Positions 49,297 through 60,240 of a DNA stretch of 64,000 nt are shown here, one piece after another. The notes beneath the pieces were generated by a model. The model searched no databases. It was given only the letters and a program-made list of their open reading frames with translations, and was not told where the DNA came from. The DNA comes from Pyrrhoderma lamaoense (lineage: Eukaryota > Basidiomycota > Agaricomycetes > Hymenochaetales > Hymenochaetaceae), in the NCBI GenBank assembly GCA_002794735.1, contig NBAZ01000002.1:2046001-2110000 (forward strand), written 5' to 3'. How positions within the stretch are numbered: position 1 is the first letter of the stretch; each line of letters begins with the position of its first letter. The position numbers and the translations under genes are program-made.

Positions 49297-51418
49297 TGCT
49301 ACTTGTCTCCATCAACGCTCATTACGCAGTACAGGCCAATGCTACTGTTCCTTTTGTCGGCCCAAGCCCTTCTCTCTTTTTCATCTATCGAAAATGATAA
49401 CTTATTCTAACCAAGACATGGCAGAGGAAGTGTGGTTCATTACTCAACGTGAAGAGGTCAATTGAATCCGAAATTGAACCAAGTCATCTAGATCAGTAAT
49501 CTCAGCTTATTCAGCGATGTGAATCCAGCGGTCTGCTTACTTACTTTTGCTATTGTCCGGCTTAATGATTTGTATGTAACAAAAATTCCTCAATCCTCCC
49601 GGTCTGGGGCATGAGGGGTTACATATTTTGGCAAATGAAATCCAGCCTCGAAATCACCCACTAGCTATCATCTTTCTAGGTCTCACTTTTACTACGTGTT
49701 AGTCTTGTTATATGAGTGTCTTGACTTAGCTAAGTAATTGCAGTTGGGTAAGCTGAAGAATGACATAACAAATACACTTGAACTATACACTCATCTCTCT
49801 CTTTTGTCAAACTTTGGATAGTTTTCACCGTAAGACTAAGGGAGATACTGCGTGTAGATGAGTAGTAACGGGGGGTTGTCTCTAAAATGCGTGACTATGC
49901 GTGTACCTTACAGGATCTGGAGCAGATTATCACCAATTACTTTGACTTCAGAGGTTGAGATTGACGTATCGATAAGTGCAGCCTCCATGTACTTGGGATT
50001 ATAGACTTGCATGCTATATTCCCTCACTGTGTGTTGATTCTTGCTATCAGTATATCTGACATGTCCCGCTTCTCAATTCGATACATCTTGCAGAATTTTG
50101 CAAAAAAAAAGAGACAGTTATGCCGCAGTATCCCTTTATCCGACCTAGCAGCGTATATGAGGGGAAATGCAAGTTATTTCGATTCAAAAGAGCGTGAAAA
50201 CTGGGCTTCTCACTATAATATGAATAACTATGAATGTCTAATCTCGAAAGTATCAGTTGACCTTAAAGTTGTGATGACGCGAAACACAGCTTATTGCTAC
50301 TTTTGGAAAGTGGTTTCTTTCAAGCCACCAGGTACAACTCGGCTCGCTCATGGAGCTCAAGTATCGCTCCAAAAGGATGCCCCTACGGTTGATCCAAATC
50401 CGATTCTCAGTAGATACATAATTACTTGTATCCCATACGTAATCAGAATGAACATACCGAGAGTGCTCGTTATCAATCGCAGGCAAAAGGTTATGGTATG
50501 GTAATCATGGGTGGAACTGTGGTTGATATCCATTCATCTTGGGAGCATCACCAACCCAGTACTGTGTATCCCTTAGCATTGGCATCCTATCTTTTCCGGG
50601 ACCTTAAAATTCGTTATCCTGTAATTTCATCGGAACCTGCTTAGCACCATGTTGTAACAAGCAACACGAGCTGGTGATATCTCTTGTTCGTTATGCATGA
50701 GGGAGGTACTATGTGGGCTCATCAAAGAAAACGAGTTCGGATGCTGTGACACACCAAACCACATCTATCGCATGTTGAGAGCAGAGATAGAAGCGATGAA
50801 TCGTCGAGTGTTGACTCCTGATCTGTCCAGTGATATCACTGTTATTACTCTTGACTTTCACTCGCACAACAGGAGTACAATATACCATTGTTCTTGACCA
50901 TCTACAAGATCCTTGAGTGTTTGGCAGGACACCACAGCCACGTCCTTTATATCAGATGACTCCAGAAGAGTGCATAACCTCCTTACAATATAATTACGCA
51001 GTACTTTCTATTCAACTTTTCCCGCATTATACAATCGACGATACACTTTCCAGTGTCCTCATGCTCCATCAAACACTAGAGATACAACTTTATCTTGCCA
51101 TCCGTTGTCCATTTTAACGAATAATACTCGATGCACATTGGTGATTATATATATCCGAGCATATACTCTACACGGATGGCATTCTTATACACACGATACT
51201 TTACAACTTAATTTTGGTGAAACTACGCTCATCCGTAGCTTCAGTCACCGAAATACACTGAGCGCTGACCACCAAACTTTATGCCTTTGTTCTTTTATGT
51301 GGCCATGGCTTTGTACATGTACATCCTCAGAACCCTAGATCTGAGATTCTGTAGCTTATCTGAAGAATAGGGTTCGATTGACTAGGTTATCGAGGCGACT
51401 TCTCTGTTGTTTACTCGT
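49297..51418. other. region without a recognisable gene
   Basis: About 2.1 kb. The longest frame is 50007-50501 (+, 165 codons). Overlapping frames at 50426-50641, 50697-50894 and 50917-51114 (+) look partly protein-like (for example GMVIMGGTVVDIHSSWEHHQ near 50.5 kb). No family is recognised, and stops separate the pieces. It may be a decayed gene. Confidence 0.35.
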
Positions 51419-51817
51419 CTATAAAGACCAATAATACAATAAGAAAAGTACTACTGAATACGGGAAAGACCGGTAAGAGGCAGTTAAACATGAATTTAAC
51501 AATAACGCCGGTAACAGAGAACACCCCAATAGTAAGACAAACCAAGTCGAAGTGATCGCTAAGGCTGTGTGGTGTGCTGCAAGTGTCTCCGAGCCGAGCC
51601 CAAAATTTCGTATGGAAGCAATATTCTCAACAATATTCTCAAAGAAGCCTTTGTTCAGCGTGAGTAACAGGGTAATGATATGTCGAACTCTCAAATTAAT
51701 TTTGATTATGCTTGTTGAGGTTGACCTCTCGGTAAGAAGAAATATATCTTCGATCGATACAAAGGCGCAACGACCGTACATGACTACATATAAGAGGTCA
51801 AACGAACCACAAAGCAC
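51419..51817 (-). CDS. hypothetical membrane-type open frame, 132 codons
   Basis: The second half carries two hydrophobic stretches (TSTWFVLLLGCSLLPALLL and SVVLFLLYYW) preceded by a polar, possibly helical segment (GFFENIVENIASIRNFGLG). It could be a small two-helix membrane protein or a chance open frame. No family is recognised and no introns are evident. It is divergent from the zinc-finger gene at 51978. Confidence 0.25.
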   Translation of the reverse strand: MLCGSFDLLYVVMYGRCAFVSIEDIFLLTERSTSTSIIKINLRVRHIITLLLTLNKGFFENIVENIASIRNFGLGSETLAAHHTALAITSTWFVLLLGCSLLPALLLNSCLTASYRSFPYSVVLFLLYYWSL

Positions 51818-51977
51818 TACTAATTGCTATTTTTGGAAGATTCTCTCTAACTCACCAGCCTGAGCACACATGTTACTTGTTATTCCGCTTGTACATCATC
51901 CTTATAAAAAGGTGCATATTCTATGAGGGGGTTTCATCAATAATTTTCCTTCTCTAGATCGCATCTACAACCTCAAT

Positions 51978-52646
51978 ATGTCCTGTCACCGAACCAGAAG
52001 TCGCACCAAAAAACCCTTGTGGTTAACAGAGCAATATCAAAAGGAGGAATACGTTTGTCCAGCTCAAAACTGCGAAAAAACGGTCAGAAGAGCTAACCTT
52101 ACGAAACACCTTAACGAACACTATTGGGAACGACTGTTGGTCACTAATATTATTGGTATTTTGCTTTATTTGCTGATTTTTCTTTCATAGAAATTGTTGC
52201 TGCGTGGTTCCCGGCTGCGGAAAAGGCTTCGATACGATATATGGCGTTGTAAGTCATATAATGGACGTACAGTGAGTTAGAGTTTACACGAGGTTTCGTA
52301 ATTTAAGTCTGAAATCCGCTTTTAAAGTGTAAAATTGGAATATATATGTGGTTTGACCCAAGATGACGGCCATGAATGTCGTCTAAGGTTCAGACGCAGA
52401 GCACTTACCAATCACCGGAAGACTCATCGTACACCTAAGGGTCTCAACCCCAGAGAACAGCAACGAAACGTCACTGACAAAAGGGAGTATGATAAACTCG
52501 CATACCAGCAAAGCCTCAACCCTCAACTGTCCGTGGATACCGCACAAAACAACGCCACAGTATCTCAGAACAGTGTGATGCCATCGGTACGAATGGTTAG
52601 AGAGATCCCCATTTATTACAGTCAGAACACCGAGTTTTTGACGTGA
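51978..52646 (+). CDS. small C2H2 zinc-finger protein
   Basis: Three zinc-finger-like units can be read across two introns. The first is YVCPAQNCEKTVRRANLTKH with LNEH. The second is CVVPGCGKGFDTIYGVVSH, with its closing His created at a splice junction. The third is EYICGLTQDDGHECRLRFRR then LTNHRKTH. Each has the Cys-Cys-His-His order, though spacings deviate slightly from the classic pattern. The C-terminal 70 residues are polar and Gln/Asn-rich. The start ATG (MSCHRTRSRTKKPL) gives a basic N terminus, as expected of a nuclear DNA-binding protein. The first intron boundary is uncertain. Regulator targets are unknown. Confidence 0.6.
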
Positions 52647-52975
52647 AATACTTCGTAGTTATTTTACTCAGACCATAACATGTGTTTTTAAGATAATTTT
52701 GCTATTCAACCTACTTATTACGGTCTCGTTAATAATAATATGATCCCTACTGTTTAAGTACCTCTCATTATTGCTTCTGCTGGGCAAACATGCATAACGC
52801 ACCTCTGTATTCGTCATTCTTAAGCTGAACTTCAATACATGTGATCAGACTCCAATGTAGATAACATATGTGATAAGGAAAGTTACATTACCGATGACCT
52901 TTAGGGGGCCAGTGATCCACAGAGATATCTGAGTCCTTAAGAAGCTCTGTTCTCAACCTTATATAGTATTGCGTC
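52647..52975. other. convergent 3' intergenic region
   Basis: A 329-base AT-rich gap between the stops of the zinc-finger gene (+) and the second methyltransferase (-). No gene is seen. Confidence 0.5.
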
Positions 52976-54351
52976 TTATGCTATTTCCTCTTCCCCATTG
53001 GTTTTCCATCCTATCCAAACAGCAAAACCTATCCCTAACCAACTAGCACCGCCATCACCTCCTTCACCCCCGCTCTCGGCATCACTTTGTTTTAAGCTTT
53101 GTTTCCCATCACCAACTCTCCATATAACCCACTTCTTCATCCAGTCCAGAGTTCTAGTAATTCACGTATAACATCCTCAGCTCTGAGCTCGACGGCTATG
53201 AGAACTCTTGTCCTTCCAGGATAAGTATAATGATCAATAGTACGTAGGAGCGCAGTGATTAACGCAGGATTGTATACACAGTCAGCACAAATAATCAGAT
53301 CAGGAGGGTTTGCATGGTCAAGACGGAACATTGACGCTGCCTTTGACGGAGACAATGAGTATTCCTGTTTTAGAGCCACCCAGTCTAGAGATTCGATAGT
53401 TATATTTTCGGTACCGTCCGAAGATGATGGTGGCAGCAGATTCTTATTGTTATGACGTTTGGATTTCGGCGGGGTGGTAGATGAGGCTATATTGATTGCT
53501 TGTTGAACTACAGGCAAGTTTGATGTGATATTCTTTCGTATCAGTGGAACGAGATAATTGAGATCTGTGACGGTGTAATGGCGAGCCCATGGTGATAATA
53601 TGATGCTCAGTAACCCCGTCCCGGCTCTAAATCACAACACACACGTTGGTATTAATGTAAAGAAAAGTAAGCAAGGTTCATATATACCCCAATTCTAATA
53701 CATCGCAACACTTGAGTATTTGAGGATCAATTAGGGGGTTGAGTTCGCACACAGATCGGTCAAAAGAGCCTGTGCTAGGACCATGCTATAGTATAATAAG
53801 AGGACACATCAAAATTCAAATCTGTCGACAATGATGGTCGTGTACCTCACTCTCCATAAAACACTTCCTAAACATATTCAGTGCATAAGATAAGCTTGCT
53901 TCGTTGAGCTCACCAGTGTCACCTTTCCTTGACCTTAAAGAGGTTTTATCTTGTTGTATCATAAGATCAATCGTCCGTTCTTTTATTTCAGCATGCTTCA
54001 TAGCCATTTTTTTAACATGATGTCTTCTTGGTACTTGAGTATCAAAAGTATATGTAGGTTCTGTAGTTTTTTCTCTGATTTTAGGAGATGGTAAGGTGAA
54101 TTGTACAGGAATGGTATCTTGCAAAGTGTTAACAGAGCCTAATCCAGTGAACCTTTTTGTACCATCTTGAACTCCTACTGATGCAAGATGAGTATAAAGT
54201 AGAAAAACCTACGTAAGCAAAACTGAGTCCAGTGTCTACGGGACAGTTTAACAGATAGACAGACCTCCTCTTCAGGGTCATCTACAAGGACAGAGCCGCA
54301 TGGAAACCTGACGAGACTACTTAAGTCAGTTTGTATGACCGTCCCTGCCAT
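52976..54351 (-). CDS. methyltransferase family 16 (Rrg1/METTL21-like) protein
   Basis: A SAM-dependent methyltransferase fold, probably a protein-lysine methyltransferase. It starts MAGTVIQTDLSSLVRFPCGS at 54351. A variable charged region follows, then DVLELG joined across an intron to AGTGLLSIILSPWARHYTVT (motif I), DLNYLVPLIRKNITSN, and the characteristic PPDLIICADCVYNPALITAL then RTRVLIAVELRAEDVIRELL. The end is IWRVGDGKQ and a Gly/Glu-rich tail, with the stop at 52976-52978. A base is missing at 53141-53145, so the frame as written stops early, just after LLELWTG; shifting by one base carries it through WMKKWVIWRVGDG. It is divergent from the rhomboid gene, 187 bases between starts. Confidence 0.82.
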
Positions 54352-54538
54352 GCAGGATACGTAGAAAAGGTTGAGAAGTGTTAGTCGTTAGTCAGTGATC
54401 AAGCCGTAAGACGACGCGTCCATCTTCGCCGATCAGAGCTCATGTCAAGCCTCATCTGACTAGTATACTCTTTTGTCCTTTAGAGAGCAGAAAAATCCTA
54501 ACTCAGGTGCGACTCTTCGAAGAGCTAGCGCATAACTG
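54352..54538. promoter_or_regulatory. shared promoter region of methyltransferase and rhomboid genes
   Basis: Only 187 bases separate the two divergent start codons, so both genes must share this upstream DNA. It is less AT-rich than most gaps here. No TATA box is evident, in keeping with housekeeping-type promoters. Confidence 0.5.
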
Positions 54539-56438
54539 ATGCTCTCAGCCTTGGCCTCAGCTTCGTCCTTCTCAAAGATCCTACTGCGTTCTCAGTGTCT
54601 ACGGTTAGCAAGTAGACCATACCCTCCTCTCCGGCCTCCTTCATTCCCAACGTATATAAGGGGCTCCTCTATATCGAAAAGATTTTATCCTAAGGACAGC
54701 ACGAAACGATGGCAGTATTCATCCTGGAAATGAAAGTGTGAAAAGTCTCTACCACATCACCACCCAAGCCTCCTTCGTTCCTAGCAGAGTTCGCGAAAGA
54801 GGAAGATGCCTTATTTGAGCGCGAGGCTAACAAGTTCCTCAATCAAACAGGGAGAGATACGGCCGTTGGTAAAAGGCGGGCCACAGAGCCTAATACTTTT
54901 TCTGAAGTTCGTTATCGTGACGAGGTGTTCAAGGAAGATCCAACCGTTGATTTACCAAAATTCGAAGAATCACTTGGACGTCCAAAGATTCGTAAACAGA
55001 TACTTGTAAGTGTCAGACGTTGTGTTCTATTCATTGATATCAAAGTTGAATAACGTTCATGTCATAAAGTTCACTCTCTTTACCGGATTGTCGACATATT
55101 ATCTCTGTGCGTTTCTGACGACCGAAGAGACTCACAGGTTGAACTCCGTATTCCCGGTGCCGCTTATGACCCATAACTCCCAGCTTAGAATGCTCCGCAC
55201 TTCCATGATTTCCGAGGTATCTATCAACCTTCTTACATCTGTATCCATGAGCTAAGGCTAATAATGCATATAGAGCCTCAAGAAGAGACTAGAAAAGTGG
55301 AAAGAGTCTTTATCCGCCTTACCGCAGACCCTGGTGCGCCCCATCCTATGGTCTTATGTGACGGTGGCCAACATGTATATTGAATCATCTGAAGGGAAAA
55401 GGACAATGTATCAAATATGTGCCATCAATGGGGCGATTTTTCTTCTTTGGCAATTACGCTACTGCAAGCCTTTCATGACCAAGTCGTTTATGCATCATCC
55501 ATTGTCCGGAAGAAGTTACACACTTCTCACAAGTGTCTTTAGGCGAGTACGGAAGTTTTTCCAAGTCAATATTATAAATTAACGTATATGCGACAGTCAT
55601 CAGTCCGTAATACACTTGCTTGCAAACTCCTTCGCACTTGTTAGCTTTGGTAATACTTCATATACCTATACCCTCTTACCGCACACTGATAACGTACCCT
55701 ATGTAAGGTTCTGCTGCAACATCTTACTTCCAAGACCATCAAGTACTGAACAGAGAAAATCTGCAAGAATCCACGCCGATGTACCATTTCTGGGCATTTT
55801 ATATTTGTGGTATGTAACTGCTTTGAGATTTCTCGCTTTATCTGAATCTTGGATGCTCATCAAACATCCCTTTCGCAGCTGGTCTTTTCTCCTCACTTAC
55901 TTCCCATATCGTCAGAGCTAAATTTGATTATCCTCGACTTCTTGCCAGGATACGTGCCGCTGCGTTAAGTCAGAATTCCCCATCTCCAACAAGCAAGCCA
56001 TCGGTTTTCCGCCATCTAGGACTCTTGAAGAGAGAAAGTAATCCAGATGCTATCGTTAAACAGGCTTCACGTCTTATACCAGCTTCTCTCGGGGCTTCAG
56101 GAGCCATCTATGCGGCAGTGACCGTTTCTGCACTTGCATATCCTAATGCTGATGTTCGACTCCTTTTACCACCAATAACCATGCCTATATCATGGGGTGT
56201 GGGTGGCATGGTGACACTTGACATAGCAGGTATCTTGTTTGGATGGCGACTATTCGACCATTGGGCTCATCTGAGTGGTGCCTTGTTCGGGCTTTTATAC
56301 TATAAGTATGGTGTGCAGTTCTGGGATCTGATGCGGGCCACGCTTGAGGTATCATATCGAACATATGAAAAAAAAAAAAGGAGAAGTAGATACTCAATGA
56401 TAAGAGTCAATCTGGATAAACTAGCTGTGGTACAGTGA
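54539..56438 (+). CDS. mitochondrial rhomboid protease (Pcp1/PARL type)
   Basis: An intramembrane serine protease of the inner mitochondrial membrane; Pcp1 relatives process Mgm1 and Ccp1. The N terminus (MLSALASASSFSKILLRSQC) is basic and hydroxyl-rich, as in a mitochondrial presequence. Next comes a long matrix-side part (SFLAEFAKEEDALFEREANK to RPKIRKQIL), then membrane helices: FTLFTGLSTYYLCAFL, an AINGAIFLLWQL segment, and HQSVIHLLANSFALVSFG. Past a loop and AGLFSSLTSHIV, the catalytic Ser lies in SLGASGAIYAA (about 56.09 kb) and the catalytic His in DHWAHLSGALFG (about 56.26 kb). The stop is TGA at 56436-56438. At least six introns. The join between the presequence and the matrix part (near 54740) changes frame without a clear intron; an indel or missed intron is possible. 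Confidence 0.88.
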
Positions 56439-56439
56439 A

Positions 56440-56464
56440 CCCCCCCCCCCCCACACACACACAC
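56440..56464 (+). repeat. poly-C run followed by a CA microsatellite
   Basis: Thirteen C residues, then about six CA units, begin two bases after the rhomboid stop codon. The tract therefore lies in the 3' untranslated region of that gene. Its length is likely to vary or be mis-sequenced. Confidence 0.9.
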
Positions 56465-57459
56465 GCCTTTTCTTTCAAGAATCTATCTCCTGGCTTTCAC
56501 ATTGATTTCATAAAAATATATCCGTTCAACCTAGCGGGTGATTATCTTGCAATAGAGAAGACTGAGTACACATGCCATATCATGTGCAATAGTGGCATCT
56601 CCTTCATTTGTTTTTGTGAAACTACACTAAGATAATATCTATTATAATGATCAATATCAACTTAATAAAGAGTAGATCAGATAAGTGCAAACTCTCTTGT
56701 ACAGATTACATTCTTAAATCCTACCCCTCTGGATCCTTGGGACGTATGTATGTATCAGTAGAATTGCTCTCAATCCGAAGTCTCTCCCATAACTCTTCAT
56801 TGATCTCGGCTATCATTCGAAGAAGATGATAATTATGATACTGTGGTAGTACACTAATTTCCACAGAAAGGGAACATGGTTAGAAACTCGACTAAAATAA
56901 TTGGTTTGGAGTCTTCAAGTCCTTCAGAACTGAAAGCGGGTAAATCCAATATAGAACAAAGTAGAATGTCAGCTCTTTTAGTCAAAAACAATTCGCAATC
57001 AGATACAATTATTTTAGATAGAACGATATCTGTTGCATACTCTAATTATCACTACTACTGATGTGTTCCCTATTTTTTACTAGATTTGAGTTAACTTACA
57101 ACGGGCACTCATCACATGGGACTCTCTCGGTTGTAATCTATGTCGTATGTCTCCCTTCTCGAGATTTCGTTGTCGGAGCAATTTATTTGGTACTCGTCTG
57201 ATTTGTCAGATAGTTAGGGCAGGATGAACATGGTTGTGAGTATTGTAGTTCAGGGTACAGAGAACAGACATGGGCTCACCGCATAATGTCGGTGGAATAC
57301 TTCCTGAATTTCATAGCCCGGGTTTTGGGACTCGTTGTGTCTACAATGTCACAAAAGACAAAAATGTATATAAAAATCCTCGGTCTGAAAAAAAAGGAGG
57401 TCTATAGGAGGGTCTGCCAAAACAGCAATAAATGGGGCTAACTAGAACCGCGTCTCGAC
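56465..57459. other. region upstream of the NACHT-WD40 remnant
   Basis: About 1 kb of AT-rich sequence with several 60-odd-codon frames on the + strand (56647-56826, 56876-57058) and no recognisable domain. The missing front of the NACHT gene would be expected here; no P-loop (GxxGxGKS) was found. Confidence 0.4.
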
Positions 57460-59571
57460 GTGACCGAAGGTAGCAGGGCAGCTATCAGGATTCTTCGTCC
57501 TTACTTCAATCAACCAAATCGGATACATCATACATCTCTATGGGATTATCTCGTATCACCAACTTGTGCAGAAAAGACGTACATAGATACTGATACTTTA
57601 ACAACGAGTATCATATTACGTTGCTTTGAGCTGGTGAAGAGTAACCTCCTTTACAACATGTGCACGCTCAAGACATTATCCAAGCAGAGCAAGGACGTTT
57701 CTGATATCAAGAAGCGTGTAAAAGAGAAGATCTCATCCCTTTTTTACATTATGCTCGTCGGTAATGAGCCTCTCATCTAGACCATGCCCTACATTCGGAT
57801 GAAGCACCTGGCCAAGTGGAAGCCTTCGCATTCAACCGGATGCTATTGACAACGTTTAAGATGTTAGTTCTAATAACTCTGCGTGTCATATCCCCCAGAT
57901 GAAGCAAGGACAGAGGTCAAATTAGATTCATATGTATGCATTGTTTAGGACGCATTCTGTAGTAAATTGCTCCTCGGAACACTTAGTGAACACCCAAGGG
58001 CCATCTCAAGCGTCGTGTTCTCTTTGGGAAGAAAATCCATAGCGTTGGGGTCAACGGATAGCAAAACTCTAGTACGAGATGCAGTCAGAGGAGATTGGAT
58101 TCAAGGTCCAATTGATAGAATTTAGGATCGGCTATCTCCGTTCTATTTTCCTCATACGGAAAGCATATGGCATCAGGTTCTGATGATAAGACTGTCCGAC
58201 TGTGGGAAATCCAGAGTAGCGATCTTATTGAAGAACCCTTGAGGGAACGTTCAGAGTGTGATAACTGTTGCGTTCTCACCCAATGGACGATATATTACGT
58301 CAGGATTCTACAGTGATATCGTCTCTTCTGTCACATTCTCAGCATAAAGCGAAAATGTTGAATCTGGTTCTTGTACTTGTTTGGGATACGCTCACCATTA
58401 AAATACTGTCTAATATTTCGGAGGCTAACACTAACAAATGTTAGTGAACTCGTTAGCAGCTTTCCATGACGGTAGACAGATTTTGACCAGCCCATCTAAC
58501 GAAGTAATACGTATGAGGGTACGAACTTCTGTCGAGTAACTCCAAAACGGTTCGAAGGGCGTACATGCAGTATAGTACTGAGTATCAGCTCCGTCTCGCT
58601 CGTTTGTGAGGGCTACATTCTGTCTCTGGATCACAAGAAAGGGTGTCCAAGTTGTGAAAAGTAGCTGGCGGAAGGCCTGCGCGAGAACATCGTCAAGGGT
58701 GATTACGGCTTCATCGTGCAGAAAGTGAATTGTCTCTGGTTCCAAGGACAGAATGATTCACATATGGAAGGTTGACCAATGAAATCTGATAGAAAGTCCA
58801 CTAAAGAGATATCCAAGCGAGGTGGCTTCAATCGTATTCTCGTCAGATAGATACCATGTTGAATATGGATCGAGGGATAAGACGATGCGGATATAGAATA
58901 TTGATGGCGAGGATTCTATCATCTGGATTCAAGACGATGCGTACGTTTCTTCAATGGCATTCCACCCAAGTGGGGGATACAATGCTTCTAGGTCACTGGA
59001 CCACCCTATCCGTAGGTGGGACACAGGTAGTAATCGACTGGTTTCTGGTCCAATAAAGGGGCATACTTATGTAGTTGCAGCAACCAGGTATCCAAACGGG
59101 ATTCGTCTTAGGGCCGTGGGATGAAACTGTCCGTGTTTGGAATGCTCTGACTACTTTCCATATTTGGTAGACATTCTGTTCGTTCCAATGCCTATTCTCC
59201 AGATAGATTTCCAATCATCTTTGGGTCCACGATAATCGTAGTCTAGGATGCTGAAAACGGAAAGACTATAGGTTATCCGTACAAAGAACATAAGCATGCA
59301 TCTAGTGCATGTTTCTCTCCTGACGAGAAATGGTTTGCCTCTCCAGAGTAGTTTTGTTCGTCTACGGAATATATCATCTAGAGAGCTTTTCTTCGAAGCT
59401 CATATACCAGTAAACCTCGTCAGAATCGTCCTTTTAACTAATAAAAACATCAAACATATCAAACTCGCGTCAAGAGTTTGTCATGGGATAATTCATACCT
59501 GGTCTGTAAACGTCGATACGGAAGTAACAACACCCTGGTGCATGCAGGGAAATGGTTGACTAACTGACTTT
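57460..59571 (+). pseudogene. decayed NACHT-WD40 (NLR-like) gene, 5' truncated
   Basis: The first 106 codons (57460-57777) match the end of the NACHT region of fungal NLR proteins: RIHHTSLWDYLVSPTCAEKT, then a YIDTDTL block and RCFELVKSNLLYNMCTLKTL. WD40 pieces follow in changing frames: EHPRAISSVVFSLGRKSIAL (about 58.0 kb), GSDDKTVRLWEIQSSDLIEE (58.18 kb), IVSGSKDRMIHIWKVDQ (58.73 kb), YGSRDKTMRI (58.87 kb), IRRWDTGSNRLVSGPIKGHT (59.0 kb), WDETVRVWNALT (59.12 kb) and SSACFSPDEKWFASPE (59.31 kb). Stops and frame changes between the repeats are too many for single sequence errors. No P-loop or N-terminal effector domain is present. In life such proteins are thought to act in non-self recognition. 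Confidence 0.75.
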
Positions 59572-60240
59572 AACGGTGACTTCACTTACCTACTTAGATT
59601 CCTACAGACCTTCGTCGCTCTCTTATCAGTGGACCATGCATCCGCGATGTATCTATGTGGCTTTCAACAAAACGGTTTCTCACAGAGTATCGAAGTAGCT
59701 ACTGGGCTATATGCTACTTCGTGGTGAGAAAAAGTTTGGCCGCCAATATTCATCTGATATATCTATAATAGATCCATCTAAGTGTTGACTGTTTTCACCG
59801 CTCCGTTCTCTATAGTGTATCACATTGTTATCCTTTATTTTATTCATTTTCTGGTTTTATTCTCCCTTCTTTCATTAATGGTCAGATATCACATACTCAA
59901 TTGCTTTTGTTAAGTTGATAACATGGTAATCATTTACAAAATGTTGTCAGTATTAGAATAGAATATATGTAAATTGTAAATTCTTAGCCTAGAAACACAA
60001 ATAAGGTATGATATTAATATGCATACTAAAGTCTCTATCTCTATAATTTTACAAACAACTTCCTCCCTTCATCATCGAGTTTTGTTATTACATAACCCAA
60101 AAGTTATCCATTGTAGAGCATAAGTGTAGATAATGTTTTAAAAAAATAGGCAGTACGTCCGAGATTCGAGATCAAGACGTTCAGAGATATATGTAAATAT
60201 GACAGCACAATTGCCTGTTTACGAAACAGAGCTGGATCTC
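59572..60240. other. AT-rich convergent intergenic region
   Basis: About 670 bases between the WD40 remnant (+) and the anoctamin stop (-), with AT-rich stretches at 59810-60060. No open frame of interest. It would contain the anoctamin 3' end. Confidence 0.5.

Noticed and set aside
50250..51860. Weak similarity between CYFWK-containing frames at about 50.29 kb and 51.82 kb
   Set aside because: The match covers only about ten residues and does not extend on either side, so it may be chance.
7120..53145. Programmed ribosomal frameshifting or an altered genetic code as an explanation for the frame breaks
   Set aside because: The sites share no slippery heptamer or common context and affect unrelated genes; one-base losses in short runs fit sequencing error better.
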